From: Hyphomicrobiales bacterium
GTDB taxonomy: Bacteria > Pseudomonadota > Alphaproteobacteria > Rhizobiales > Kaistiaceae
Assembly: GCA_017305815.1 (NCBI GenBank)
Contig: JAFKJZ010000152.1
Span: 1-14,931 of the forward strand
Direction of reading: 5' to 3'
Length of the DNA stretch: 14,931 nt
Below are positions 1 through 7,339 of this stretch, piece by piece. The notes under the pieces are model-generated. The model worked only from the letters and a program-made list of their open reading frames with translations, had not been told where the DNA came from and made no database searches. A program made the translations under genes and the position numbers. Every line of letters starts with the position of its first letter. Position 1 is the first letter of the stretch.

Positions 1-1
1 G

Positions 2-223
2 ACCGCCGGTCAGGATCGCCGCCGAGCGCGCCATCGCCTCGGCGGCGCCATAGATGGTGTCGAGCGTCGCCGGGAAGCTCGATTGCAGCCGCCAGCTGAT
101 ATCGGGCAGTCCGGTGATCCGGGGCGGCGCCGCCAAAGCCTCGCCGCCTGCCGCCACCGCCGCGCCGGGGCCGATCATGGCGGCCTTCAAGAGCGTGCGT
201 CGGTCGAGCCGTTTCGAGCCCAT
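2..223 (-). CDS. TRAP transporter solute-binding protein (DctP family), N-terminal part only
   Basis: Only the first 74 codons lie in the window; the gene continues past the left edge. The N-terminus has a Tat-type signal: the twin arginine of DRRTLLKAA (residues 7-15), then an Ala/Gly-rich hydrophobic stretch and a probable cleavage site near residue 31. The mature start, WRLQSSFPATLDTIYGAAE (residues 44-62), matches the opening strand and helix of DctP-type binding proteins of tripartite ATP-independent periplasmic transporters. These capture carboxylates or related anions for a DctQM permease, which would lie outside the window. The ATG at 221-223 directly precedes the Tat motif. The gene is divergent from the amidotransferase-like gene at 423. 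The substrate cannot be told from this fragment. Confidence 0.72.
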   Translation of the reverse strand, partial: MGSKRLDRRTLLKAAMIGPGAAVAAGGEALAAPPRITGLPDISWRLQSSFPATLDTIYGAAEAMARSAAILTGG

Positions 224-422
224 GCAGTCGTCCTGGTCCTGTTCTGGCGCCGATCGGGGGGACGCCGTCTTTCGGGGAGACCCCGCCATGCGGGGCTGCC
301 GGCATCCGCATCGATGCCTATATGAGGGCGGGTCTCCTAGCGGGCAGAGTTGGCGAAAAGACGGCTTTTTGCCATGGTCCGGTGTAATAGGGAGCCGAGC
401 CTCACAGCAAGCGATCTGGATC

Positions 423-1208
423 ATGACGGATTTGAAGAGTTTTGCGCCGCTCGTCGCGGTGGCGGCCGATGTGCGCGAGTTCGAAGGCTATCGCTGGCAC
501 GCGGCCCCCGAGACCTATGTGAAGGCCGCGCTCACAGGCGCCGGCGCCATTCCGGTCATCGTGCCTTCGCTCGGCGACGCGCTTGACATCGACGCCCTGC
601 TGGAGCGGGTCGACGGCGTGCTGATCACCGGCAGTCGTTCCAACGTCCATCCGACCCTCTATGGCGCGAGCGCCGACCCGCGCACCGAGCCCTATGATCC
701 CGCGCGCGATTCCACCACGCTACCGCTGATCCGCGCGGCGCTCCGCCATGGCGTGCCGCTGCTCGCCATCTGCCGCGGCCAGCAGGAACTGAACGTCGCG
801 CTCGGCGGCACGCTGATCTCGGAAGTGCAGGACCTCCCCGGTCGCGACGATCACCGTTCGCCGGTCTCCGAGGTGCAGGCGGAGCGCTTCGCCATCCGCC
901 ATCCGGTCCGCATCGTCGCCGATGGCTGCTTCGCGCGCATCCTGGAGCGCGACGAGATCGACGTGAACTCGCTGCACCGCCAGGCGATCGGCGAACTGGC
1001 CGAGGGACTTGTCGTCGAGGCGGTGGCGGCGGACGGCACGATCGAGGCGGTCAGTGTCCGCGACGCGCCCGGCTTCGCCGTCGGCGTGCAGTGGCATCCG
1101 GAATACTGGGTTTCGACCGATGCGCCGTCCGGCCGGCTGTTCCGCGCCTTCGGCGAGGCGATGCGCGCCCGCGCCGCCTCGCGCGGTCTGCTGGCGGCGG
1201 CGGAGTAG
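423..1208 (+). CDS. gamma-glutamyl-gamma-aminobutyrate hydrolase family protein (peptidase C26, PuuD-type)
   Basis: A 261-residue cytosolic class-I glutamine-amidotransferase-like hydrolase. The nucleophile motif LLAICRGQQE puts the catalytic Cys at residue 117. The His/Glu pair is in GVQWHPE (H225, E227). VNSLHRQA (181-188) and the ITGSRSNVHPTLYG stretch (68-81) are typical of C26/PuuD enzymes, which cleave gamma-glutamyl amides such as gamma-Glu-GABA. Length fits the family. The reading frame stays open upstream to position 54, but homology begins at PLVAVAADVR, so the ATG at 423 is preferred even though no strong ribosome binding site is visible. No other puu genes are adjacent, so a role in putrescine catabolism is only a suggestion; other gamma-glutamyl or C-N substrates are possible. 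It stands alone, divergent from the TRAP gene and convergent with the NicO gene. Confidence 0.88.
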   Translation: MTDLKSFAPLVAVAADVREFEGYRWHAAPETYVKAALTGAGAIPVIVPSLGDALDIDALLERVDGVLITGSRSNVHPTLYGASADPRTEPYDPARDSTTLPLIRAALRHGVPLLAICRGQQELNVALGGTLISEVQDLPGRDDHRSPVSEVQAERFAIRHPVRIVADGCFARILERDEIDVNSLHRQAIGELAEGLVVEAVAADGTIEAVSVRDAPGFAVGVQWHPEYWVSTDAPSGRLFRAFGEAMRARAASRGLLAAAE

Positions 1209-1221
1209 GGGCTTTAGCAAG

Positions 1222-1262
1222 ACCCTCACCCTGACCCTCTCCCCCGCAGACGGGAGAGGGGG
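1222..1262. repeat. Dispersed palindromic repeat, copy 1 (also a likely terminator)
   Basis: A 9-bp perfect stem, CCCTCTCCC (1235-1243) with GGGAGAGGG (1252-1260), preceded by CCCTCACCCTGA. It lies 14 bp after the stop codon of the C26 hydrolase. The same CCCTCACCC-n-CCCTCTCCC core recurs inverted at 1311-1345 and again at the right edge of the window. It is probably a REP-like element that also acts as a transcription stop between convergent genes. Confidence 0.7.
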
Positions 1263-1310
1263 ACTGCCTGCGACGGTCCTCCTCGGAATCCATGAAGAGC
1301 CTCGGCCAAA

Positions 1311-1346
1311 ACCCTCGCCCGCTTGCGGGAGAGGGTAGGGTGAGGG
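1311..1346. repeat. Dispersed palindromic repeat, copy 2 (inverted relative to copy 1)
   Basis: The hairpin CCCTCGCCCG (1312-1321) with CGGGAGAGGG (1326-1335) is followed by TAGGGTGAGGGG, the reverse complement of the flank of copy 1. With copy 1 it makes a paired inverted unit between the convergent C26 hydrolase and NicO genes, resembling the paired layout of bacterial interspersed mosaic elements. Confidence 0.65.
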
Positions 1347-1385
1347 GCTTTCTTGCTGGCTTGCTTTGACCGGCTGGAAGAGGCC

Positions 1386-2486
1386 TCAGGCGCCTGCCAG
1401 CGCGCCGCCGAGCATCAGCAGGCCGAAGAGGAGAATGCCGGTCGCGGCGAGGATCTGCAGGCCGTTGACGATGCGCAGCTGCGTCGCGCTCTCGCCGCCG
1501 GAGAAGCGCAGCGCCAGGTCCTTGGCCTTGACCGCCATCGTCGCCAGCGCCGAGACCGTCAGCCCGGTGCCGAGCGCCATCACGAGCACCGACAGGATGC
1601 CGGCCCAGTAGAGCTTCTGCGACACGGCGAAGACCAGCACGATGATCGCGCCCGAACAGGGCCGCACGCCGACGGCGAGGATCGCCGTCCAGGCGCGCGC
1701 CACCGTCAGCGGCCGGTCGAGCTGGGACGGGTCCGGCGCATGCGAATGGCCGCAGTCGCAGGCGAGGCTCGCCGCCGATTGGACCTGGCCGTTGCCGGCG
1801 AGGGCGGTGGCGGTGAAGCCCGTGCCGGCGAGACCGGCGGGAGCGCCCTGCGTCGCGAGCGCGAAATTCCGGCCGAGCTTGTGATGCGGGTGGTTGCAGG
1901 TCGCGGGGTCGTGCGCCATGTCGGCGCCACCGCTATGATCGTGGCCACGTCCCGAAATCTTCATCCAGAGCAGCCACACGCCGCAGAGCGCGATCAGCGC
2001 GTAGCTCGCGATCTCCAGCGCGTCGGTCGCCCGCGTCATCGTCATCGCCGTGACGTTCAGGACCAGCGTGCCGACCGAGACGACGAGGATGGCGGTGAGC
2101 GCCTGCACCAGGGCGGAGGCGAACGAGATGACGATGCCGCGCTTCAGCCGGTCGCCGGTGGCGAGCAGGTAGGAGGCGATCACCGCCTTGCCGTGGCCGG
2201 GGCCGACGGCGTGGAAGACGCCATAGGCGAAGGAAAGCCCGATCAGGATCGCGGCGGCATGGCCGCTCTGCGTCAGGTTGGCGAGCGCGTCGGTCAGGTC
2301 GCGGTAGAAGATCGACTGCTGCCGCGCGATCCAGACGAAGAACGGCGCCAGCGGCCCGGCCCAGCCGACGACGCCGCCGCCATCGGGCGTGGCGATGCCG
2401 AACGGGCTCGGCGCGGCGAAGGCGAGGGTCGGCATCGCGCTGGCGGCAATGGCGCCGATCCAGCTTCTGGCGCGGGACAGCGTCAT
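1386..2486 (-). CDS. NicO/RcnA-family nickel/cobalt transporter
   Basis: A 366-residue inner-membrane protein, likely exporting Ni2+ or Co2+. The NicO signatures are both present: HAVGPGHGK at residues 92-100 in an early membrane helix and GVRPCSGA at 273-280. Hydrophobic segments lie near 9-25, 77-92, 117-142, 158-176, 264-289, 293-318 and 342-365. The hydrophilic loop between them is rich in likely metal ligands: HDH at 182-184, CNHPHH at 197-202 and CDCGHSH at 243-249. The ATG at 2486 overlaps the stop of the upstream DUF1007 gene (ATGA, 4 bp), implying translational coupling. The family includes both uptake and efflux members; the His-rich loop and DUF1007 partner favour efflux, but direction and metal cannot be settled from sequence. 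Confidence 0.9.
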   Translation of the reverse strand: MTLSRARSWIGAIAASAMPTLAFAAPSPFGIATPDGGGVVGWAGPLAPFFVWIARQQSIFYRDLTDALANLTQSGHAAAILIGLSFAYGVFHAVGPGHGKAVIASYLLATGDRLKRGIVISFASALVQALTAILVVSVGTLVLNVTAMTMTRATDALEIASYALIALCGVWLLWMKISGRGHDHSGGADMAHDPATCNHPHHKLGRNFALATQGAPAGLAGTGFTATALAGNGQVQSAASLACDCGHSHAPDPSQLDRPLTVARAWTAILAVGVRPCSGAIIVLVFAVSQKLYWAGILSVLVMALGTGLTVSALATMAVKAKDLALRFSGGESATQLRIVNGLQILAATGILLFGLLMLGGALAGA

Positions 2487-3133
2487 GAGCAGGCGATCGT
2501 GATCTGGGCCGCGAGGCTGGAGGCCGCGTCGGCGAGCTCGTCGGGCAGGTCGCGCTGGTCGGCGGGAATCGCGGCGAGCTTGGCCATGATCGCGGCGTCG
2601 AGCTCATGCGGCGGCGCATAGTGCGCCTTGCAGTTCGCCGGCGCGCCGGCGAGCGTGATCGCCTGGTGCTTCACGAAGTTGAAGGCGACGAAATATTCGG
2701 GGTCGAACACTTCGAGCGTCGTGTTCGGACCGACGGCGGTCGGCGTCTTCAGCGGCAGCGTGTAGAACAGCGTCAGCCGGCTGTCGTGGAAGTCGAGCCA
2801 GTACTCGGACGGCGCCTCGACCGGGGCGCGGCGGCCATTCACCTTGAGCCGCGTGAAATAGTGATAGTCCTTCAGCGAATCGACATTGACCTTGGCGAGC
2901 GGCTGCAACTCGTCGTCCGACAGCTTGCCGTCGCCATTGGCGTCGAGGCCCTGGATGGCGAAGGCGGTGAAGGCCTGGTCGAACTGCCAGATGTGGCGGA
3001 TCGCCGTCATCTTGCCGTCGGCGTCGAAGACGATCTCCTCCTTCGCGTCGACGAAGACATGCGGATGCGCCTCTGCCGCGGTCGCGAAGAGCGCTGCGAG
3101 AGCGAAGACGATCAGGGATCGAAGCATGAGCAT
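2483..3133 (-). CDS. DUF1007 family periplasmic protein, partner of NicO transporter
   Basis: A 216-residue secreted protein. From the ATG at 3133 the N-terminus MLMLRSLIVFALAALF is a Sec signal peptide ending in ATAAEA, with predicted cleavage just before HPHVFVDA. The mature protein would therefore begin with a His-Pro-His that could bind metal. Residues 64-75, DANGDGKLSDDE, look like an EF-hand calcium loop. DUF1007 proteins are regularly encoded beside NicO/RcnA transporters and are thought to help deliver metal in the periplasm; the function is not proven. The frame is open to a TTG at 3175, but that start would put 14 polar residues before the signal peptide. A second ATG at 3127 is an equal alternative. 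Its last codon overlaps the NicO start. Confidence 0.85.
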   Translation of the reverse strand: MLMLRSLIVFALAALFATAAEAHPHVFVDAKEEIVFDADGKMTAIRHIWQFDQAFTAFAIQGLDANGDGKLSDDELQPLAKVNVDSLKDYHYFTRLKVNGRRAPVEAPSEYWLDFHDSRLTLFYTLPLKTPTAVGPNTTLEVFDPEYFVAFNFVKHQAITLAGAPANCKAHYAPPHELDAAIMAKLAAIPADQRDLPDELADAASSLAAQITIACS

Positions 3134-3255
3134 GGGTCTCTGCGAAGGGCGAGCGGCGGGAAGGGGGCCAGACAAGTACGGCCAGATCGTGTCGGCGGCG
3201 AAGGCCGGCCCGCGTCGGCTGCGGGCGGCCCATCACAGTTTCTTGAGCGGCGGCG

Positions 3256-4164
3256 CTAGCAATTGCCGCCGTGCGGGCCGTTCTTGTCGAACCACTTCAC
3301 CAGGAAGTCGATGAAGCTGCGCACCTTGCCGGAAAGGTGGCGGCGATGCGGGTAGACGGCGTGGATGGCGGAGCTGGCCGGCTCGAAGGGTTCGAGCACG
3401 ACGGCCAGCCGCCCGGCGTCGATATCGTCCTTCACCACCAGATGCGGCACGATGGCGAAGCCGAGGCCGGCCATCGCCGCCAAGCGGGCGGCATTGGGGC
3501 TGTCGACCTCGACGCGACCCTTTACCGGCACCGAGATCTTCTCGCCATCGACCATGAAGGGCCAGTTGGAACGATAGGCGACGTTGGAATCGAGAATGCA
3601 CGGCTTGCCGATCATGTCCTCCGGCTGCTCCGGCGTGCCGTGTTCGGCCAGCACCTCGGGGCTCGCGACGACGGCGATGCGGAACGAGGCGAGGCGGCGG
3701 GCGATCAGGCTCGAATCGGTCAGCGTCGAGATGCGGATGGCGACGTCGAAGCCCTCGTCGACGAGATCGACGAAGCGGTCCTCCAGATGCAGCTCCAGCG
3801 AGATCTCCGGCTCGCTGACGACGAATTCCATGATGGCGCGGCCGAGTTCGCCATCGCCGAAGGTACGCGGCGCCGAGACCTTGAGACGGCCGCGCGGCGC
3901 GGCATGGGCGTCGCCGACCGAGGATTGCAGGTCCTCGATCCGCTGCAGGATCTCGGTGGCGTCGCGTGCATAGCTCTGGCCAACCTCGGTCAGCGACAGC
4001 GTGCGCGTCGTCCGGTTCAGCAGGCGCGCGCCGAGCTCGTCCTCGAGCTCGCGCACATATTTGGAGATCAGCGCCTTCGAGCGGCCCATCTTGCGGGCGG
4101 CGGCCGAGAAGCCGCCGGCTTCGACGACCTCGACGAAGGTCTTCATCCTCGTGAGCGTATCCAT
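3256..4164 (-). CDS. LysR-family transcriptional regulator
   Basis: A 302-residue DNA-binding regulator. Residues 1-60 form the LysR winged helix-turn-helix (MKTFVEVVEAGGFSAAARKM, then SKALISKYVRELEDELG and LLNRTTRTLSLTEVG). Residues about 90-295 form the periplasmic-binding-protein-like effector domain, with the typical GFDVAIRI and AGLGFAIVPHLV stretches. The architecture is of the AaeR/DsdC-like group common in Proteobacteria. It starts 9 bp after the amidase stop, with AGGCGG as ribosome binding site, so it is probably co-transcribed with the amidase. This is unusual, since many LysR genes are divergent from their targets. The likely targets are the amidase and HpxW-like genes upstream, which is inference from position only. 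Confidence 0.93.
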   Translation of the reverse strand: MDTLTRMKTFVEVVEAGGFSAAARKMGRSKALISKYVRELEDELGARLLNRTTRTLSLTEVGQSYARDATEILQRIEDLQSSVGDAHAAPRGRLKVSAPRTFGDGELGRAIMEFVVSEPEISLELHLEDRFVDLVDEGFDVAIRISTLTDSSLIARRLASFRIAVVASPEVLAEHGTPEQPEDMIGKPCILDSNVAYRSNWPFMVDGEKISVPVKGRVEVDSPNAARLAAMAGLGFAIVPHLVVKDDIDAGRLAVVLEPFEPASSAIHAVYPHRRHLSGKVRSFIDFLVKWFDKNGPHGGNC

Positions 4165-4173
4165 GGTCGCCGC

Positions 4174-5358
4174 CTAGCCGGCCATGATCTTGGTTGCGAG
4201 CTCGATCAGCGCGCGGTCGCGGCCGGCGGGCGCGATCAGCGACACGCCGAGCGGGCAGCCCTCGTGCTCGGCGAGCGGCAGGCTGATCTGCGGCAGGCCC
4301 GCGAGGCCCGCCGTGCAGAGCATGGAAAGCGCGCGGTTGCGGTAGGATTCAAGCTCGTCGCCGCCGAGGCCGATGCGCGGCGCGATGCCGGGCGTGGTCG
4401 GGATGGCGAGCACGGTGTCGTCGCCGAGCAGGTCGTTCAAGCGGGCCCTCACCTGGGCGCGGCGAACGGCGGCGGCATCATATTCCTCGCGGGTGACGTG
4501 GCTCGCCCATTCGAAGCGCTCGCGCACGCCGGGGCCGAAGCTCGGCTGGCGGCTCTGGATCCATTCGCCGTTCGCTTCCCAGGCTTCATAGGCCTGCATG
4601 GTGCGGAAGATCATGCGCCAGGCCGCAAGGCCGTCCGGCGCGACGATGACGGCGCCGGCCGGCTGCAGGTGGGCGGCGATGCGCGGCGCGGCCGAGCGAA
4701 CGGCCGCTTCCTCGAGATCGCCGAGCAGCAGCGCGTGGATGTCGTCGCCGACGAGGAAGCGGGTCAGCGGCGTGTCGCTCTTGTCTTCGCCGAGTAGGAC
4801 TTCGCCGACGCGGGCGAAGGTTTCGGCGTCGCGGGCGAACCAGCCGACCGTGTCGAACGATTCAGCCAGCGGCGCGACGCGCGAGATGTCGATGCGGCCA
4901 TGCGTCGGTCGCAGGCCGATCAGGCCGTTATAGGAGGCGGGCGCGCGCACCGAGCCGCCGGTGTCGCTGCCGAGCGCGAAATCGACCAGCCCGCCGGAGA
5001 CGGCGGTCGCCGAGCCGGAGGACGAGCCGCCGGGAATGCGGCCCGGGGCGCGGACATTGACCGGCGTGCCGTAGTGATGGTTCTCGCCGTTCATCGAATA
5101 GGCGAACTCGTCGGTGTGCACCTTGCCGACGAAGCGGGCGCCGGCGTCGAGCAGGATCTGCACGGAGGGCGCGCTGACGGTCTTGATGTCGCTTTCGGCC
5201 CGCTTCAGCGGGTGGCCGACGCCAGTCGGATAGCCGGCGACGTCATAGAGGTCCTTGATCGCCATGGTCAGGCCGCTGAGCGGCCCGGTCGGGGAGGACG
5301 GCACTTCGACGGCGGGATAGTCGACGAACGCATGGACCGGGTCGTTGGCGAGAAGCAT
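4174..5358 (-). CDS. Amidase-signature family hydrolase, short AMI1-like type
   Basis: A 394-residue amidase with the full Ser-cisSer-Lys triad. The lysine is K35 in TMAIKDLYDV, the cis-serine is S112 in GGSSSGSA, and the nucleophile is S136 in GSDTGGSVR, 24 residues later as in the family. The length (about 400 rather than 450-500) and the blocks NGENHHYGTP and LAESFDTVGWFARD resemble the AMI1-type amidases, whose plant member hydrolyses indole-3-acetamide. It hydrolyses some amide R-CONH2 to acid plus ammonia in the cytosol; the substrate is unknown. AAGGAAG lies 13 bp before the ATG, a rather long spacing, but no in-frame alternative start is present. It sits between an HpxW-like hydrolase and a LysR gene on the same strand, suggesting an amide-nitrogen scavenging cluster. 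Confidence 0.9.
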   Translation of the reverse strand: MLLANDPVHAFVDYPAVEVPSSPTGPLSGLTMAIKDLYDVAGYPTGVGHPLKRAESDIKTVSAPSVQILLDAGARFVGKVHTDEFAYSMNGENHHYGTPVNVRAPGRIPGGSSSGSATAVSGGLVDFALGSDTGGSVRAPASYNGLIGLRPTHGRIDISRVAPLAESFDTVGWFARDAETFARVGEVLLGEDKSDTPLTRFLVGDDIHALLLGDLEEAAVRSAAPRIAAHLQPAGAVIVAPDGLAAWRMIFRTMQAYEAWEANGEWIQSRQPSFGPGVRERFEWASHVTREEYDAAAVRRAQVRARLNDLLGDDTVLAIPTTPGIAPRIGLGGDELESYRNRALSMLCTAGLAGLPQISLPLAEHEGCPLGVSLIAPAGRDRALIELATKIMAG

Positions 5359-5390
5359 GGGCGTGTATCGACTTCCTTGAGGGATATCGG

Positions 5391-5413
5391 GGCGACGCCG
5401 GCGCGGCGTCGCC
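5391..5413. other. Strong intergenic hairpin between HpxW-like and amidase genes
   Basis: GGCGACGCC (5391-5399) pairs perfectly with GGCGTCGCC (5405-5413) across a 5-nt loop. It sits in the 115-bp gap between the stop of the HpxW-like gene and the amidase start. There is no T-run after it on the minus strand, so it may be an RNA-processing or attenuation hairpin rather than a classical terminator. Confidence 0.55.
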
Positions 5414-5473
5414 TTGCTCTGAATTCATAGCGCTATTCGGCGGGCTTTGCCAAAAAGAGCGTGGCGAAGACCT

Positions 5474-7060
5474 TCAGGCGGCGATGGCGGCGCCGTCCGA
5501 GCGCGGATCGCTGGCGCCGAAGATACGGCCGTCCTTGCGCCGGACGAGCGCGCCGGCATGGCCCATCGTGTCGGAATAGCCCTCATCGAGCACGGCGACC
5601 TCGTGGCCGGCTCTTTCCAGCGCCAGCAGCAGGTCGGGGTCGAAGCGATTCTCGACGCGCAGATTGGTGTGGTCGGAGCCCCAGGTGCGGCCGAGCAGCC
5701 AGCGCGGCGCGGCGATCGCTTCGCCGAGATCCATGCCGAACAGCGCGTGGCGGGTGAAGACTGCCGCCTGCGTCTGCGGCTGTCCTTCGCCGCCCATGGT
5801 GCCGTAGCTCAGGATGCGGCCGTCGTCGAAGCGGGCGATCGCCGGGTTCAGCGTGTGGAACGGCTTGCGGCCGGGCTCGAGCGGGTTGAGCGCGTGCGGA
5901 TCGAGCGAGAAGGAAGCGCCTCGGTTCTGCCAGGTGATGCCGGTCGAAGGCAGCACGACGCCGGAGCCGAATTCCCAGAAGATCGACTGGATATAGGAGA
6001 CGGAGAGCCCCGTTTCGTCGATGGCGCCGAGCCATACCGTGTCGCCCTTTTTCGCCACTTCCGGCCAGGGCGCGGCGCGCCGCATGTCGATCGCCGCCGC
6101 CTCGCGCGCCAGCACGCGCGGCGACAGATGCACGGAGAGATCGCCGGCGAAGACCGGATCGGTGACGTGCCTGTCGCGGATCCTGAAGGCGCGCTTGGTC
6201 GCCTCGATCAGTCCGTGAATATGCTCGAAGCTCTCGCCGCGCTGGACGCCGAGCTGCTCGAAGATGCCGAGGATCAGCAGCGAGGCGAGACCTTGCGTCG
6301 GCGGCGGCGAGTTGAAGACGGTGGCGCCTTCGAGGCGGACGGAGAGCGGCGGCCGCAGCCGCGCTTCATGCGCCGCGAGGTCGGCCCGAGTCACCGGGCT
6401 GCCGACGCGCTCGAGGTCGGCGGCGATCTCGTTCGCGACGTCGCCCTTGTAGAAATCCAGGAAGCCGGCGCGGGCGAGGTGGTCGAGCGTGTCGGCCAGG
6501 CGCTCCTGCCGGATCGTGGCGCCGAGTTCCGGCGCCTTGCCGTCAATCAGGAACACGTCCTTGAAGCCCGGCGCGGCGGAGAGGGCGTCGAAATGCTCCG
6601 CCGACAGCCGCGCCTGCGAGCGGGTGACGGAGATGCCCTTCTTGGCGTGCTCTATGGCGTTCGCGAGCAGGGTGGGGCGGTCGAGCCGGCCACCGAGGCT
6701 CTGCGACAGTTCATAGGCGGTGTTCCAGCCCGACATGGCGCCGGACACCGTCAGCGCCGCGTCGGGGCCGCGCGTCGGGATGCGGTCATATTTCTCGCGA
6801 TAGGCGCGGATGGTGGCGCCGGAGCCGGCGCCGCCGCAGGCTTCGAGATAGCGCGGCTCCTTGCCGGGCTCGCGGATCAGCCAGAAGCCGTCGCCGCCGA
6901 TACCGTTCATGTGCGGGTAGACGACGGCGATGGTGGCGGCCGTCGCGATCATTGCCTCGATGGCGTTGCCGCCGGCTCGCAGGATCTCGGCCCCTGCCTC
7001 CGCCGCGGCCCTGTGGGGAGCCACAACCATGCCCTTCTCGCCGACGACCGTTTCGCTCAC
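5474..7060 (-). CDS. Gamma-glutamyltransferase-family Ntn-hydrolase, HpxW/YwrD-like (candidate oxamate amidohydrolase)
   Basis: A 528-residue autoprocessing Ntn-hydrolase. The start is the GTG at 7060, set by a clear AGGAGA about 8 bp upstream; the frame stays open 72 codons further without family similarity. GGNAIEA (30-36) and PHMNGIGGDGF (49-59) are classic GGT blocks. The self-cleavage site and new N-terminal nucleophile are in KKGDTVWLGAID, with Thr at residue 341. Canonical GGTs have TTH here; DTVW is the YwrD/HpxW variant. YGTMGGEGQPQTQ (418-430) replaces the usual PGGSRI. There is no signal peptide, unlike periplasmic Ggt, so it is probably cytosolic. From memory, the DTVW and GRTWG blocks match Klebsiella HpxW, an oxamate amidohydrolase in purine catabolism. 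The amidase downstream fits this, but generic gamma-glutamyl hydrolase remains possible. Confidence 0.87.
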   Translation of the reverse strand: MSETVVGEKGMVVAPHRAAAEAGAEILRAGGNAIEAMIATAATIAVVYPHMNGIGGDGFWLIREPGKEPRYLEACGGAGSGATIRAYREKYDRIPTRGPDAALTVSGAMSGWNTAYELSQSLGGRLDRPTLLANAIEHAKKGISVTRSQARLSAEHFDALSAAPGFKDVFLIDGKAPELGATIRQERLADTLDHLARAGFLDFYKGDVANEIAADLERVGSPVTRADLAAHEARLRPPLSVRLEGATVFNSPPPTQGLASLLILGIFEQLGVQRGESFEHIHGLIEATKRAFRIRDRHVTDPVFAGDLSVHLSPRVLAREAAAIDMRRAAPWPEVAKKGDTVWLGAIDETGLSVSYIQSIFWEFGSGVVLPSTGITWQNRGASFSLDPHALNPLEPGRKPFHTLNPAIARFDDGRILSYGTMGGEGQPQTQAAVFTRHALFGMDLGEAIAAPRWLLGRTWGSDHTNLRVENRFDPDLLLALERAGHEVAVLDEGYSDTMGHAGALVRRKDGRIFGASDPRSDGAAIAA

Positions 7061-7075
7061 GCGCTTTCTCCTGTT
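7052..7075 (-). promoter_or_regulatory. Ribosome binding site and GTG start of the HpxW-like gene
   Basis: On the minus strand AGGAGA lies in the 20 bases before the GTG at 7058-7060, with 7-8 nt spacing. This is the strongest Shine-Dalgarno near the gene, and homology to the GGT family starts a few residues later. It decides the start. Confidence 0.8.
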
Positions 7076-7317
7076 GCCGTTTCTGAATAGGCGAAAGCCC
7101 CTTCGCCCGGAAGCACTAATCAATCGCAGCGCCGGCGCCGGCGGCAGCGGAAAATCGGCCGGATTCTCCGTCGCGAAGGCCGTGCCAAGCGCCTGAGCCG
7201 ACACAAAAATGTCGCGATTCCGTCGCGTTGGGGCGGTCCCGGCGGCCCATGCACGAATTTTGGGCCGGGAGGGCAAAATCCGCTTGAATGTTAACCGCGT
7301 TCGGCCTACCTACCTCC
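7061..7317. other. Divergent intergenic region, HpxW-like gene side
   Basis: This 257-bp stretch between the GTG of the HpxW-like gene and the presumed leader start of the decarboxylase should hold the minus-strand promoter. I find no confident -35/-10 pair. A small inverted repeat, GGCGAA (7091-7096) with TTCGCC (7103-7108), lies about 30-48 bp upstream of the GTG and would be in its untranslated leader or act as an operator. TTGATT occurs on the minus strand near 7120 without a properly spaced -10. Confidence 0.4.
7284..7311 (+). promoter_or_regulatory. Candidate promoter for the decarboxylase leader
   Basis: TTGAAT (7284-7289) and CTACCT (7306-7311) are spaced by 16 bp, an acceptable but weak sigma-70-like pair. 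Transcription would begin near 7318, just ahead of the first structured elements, giving a leader of about 490 nt. Chosen mainly by position; not strong on sequence alone. Confidence 0.3.
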
Positions 7318-7339
7318 TCGCCCAATTATCGCACGTGCC

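Noticed and set aside
281..295. Hairpin CCCCGC/GCGGGG in the TRAP/C26 divergent spacer
   Set aside because: Only 6 bp in very GC-rich DNA, with no T-run and no placement that suggests function.
54..422. N-terminal extension of the C26 hydrolase
   Set aside because: The frame is open but crosses the divergent TRAP gene and its upstream region; family similarity starts only after the ATG at 423.
1353..2621. Long plus-strand open frame opposite NicO and DUF1007
   Set aside because: Its translation is Arg/Glu/His/Gly-rich without any family resemblance, as expected of the antisense of GC-rich coding DNA. The minus strand encodes clear NicO and DUF1007 motifs.
3271..4797. 508-codon plus-strand open frame opposite LysR and amidase
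   Set aside because: Spans two well-identified minus-strand genes, is Arg/Asp/Gly-biased, and has no recognisable domain.
5447..7090. 547-codon plus-strand open frame opposite the GGT-like gene
   Set aside because: Antisense to a protein with complete GGT-family motifs; composition typical of a frame shadow.
7061..7276. 72-codon N-terminal extension of the HpxW-like protein
   Set aside because: AGGAGA before the GTG at 7060 and the start of GGT homology there argue for the shorter protein; the extension has no signal peptide or domain.
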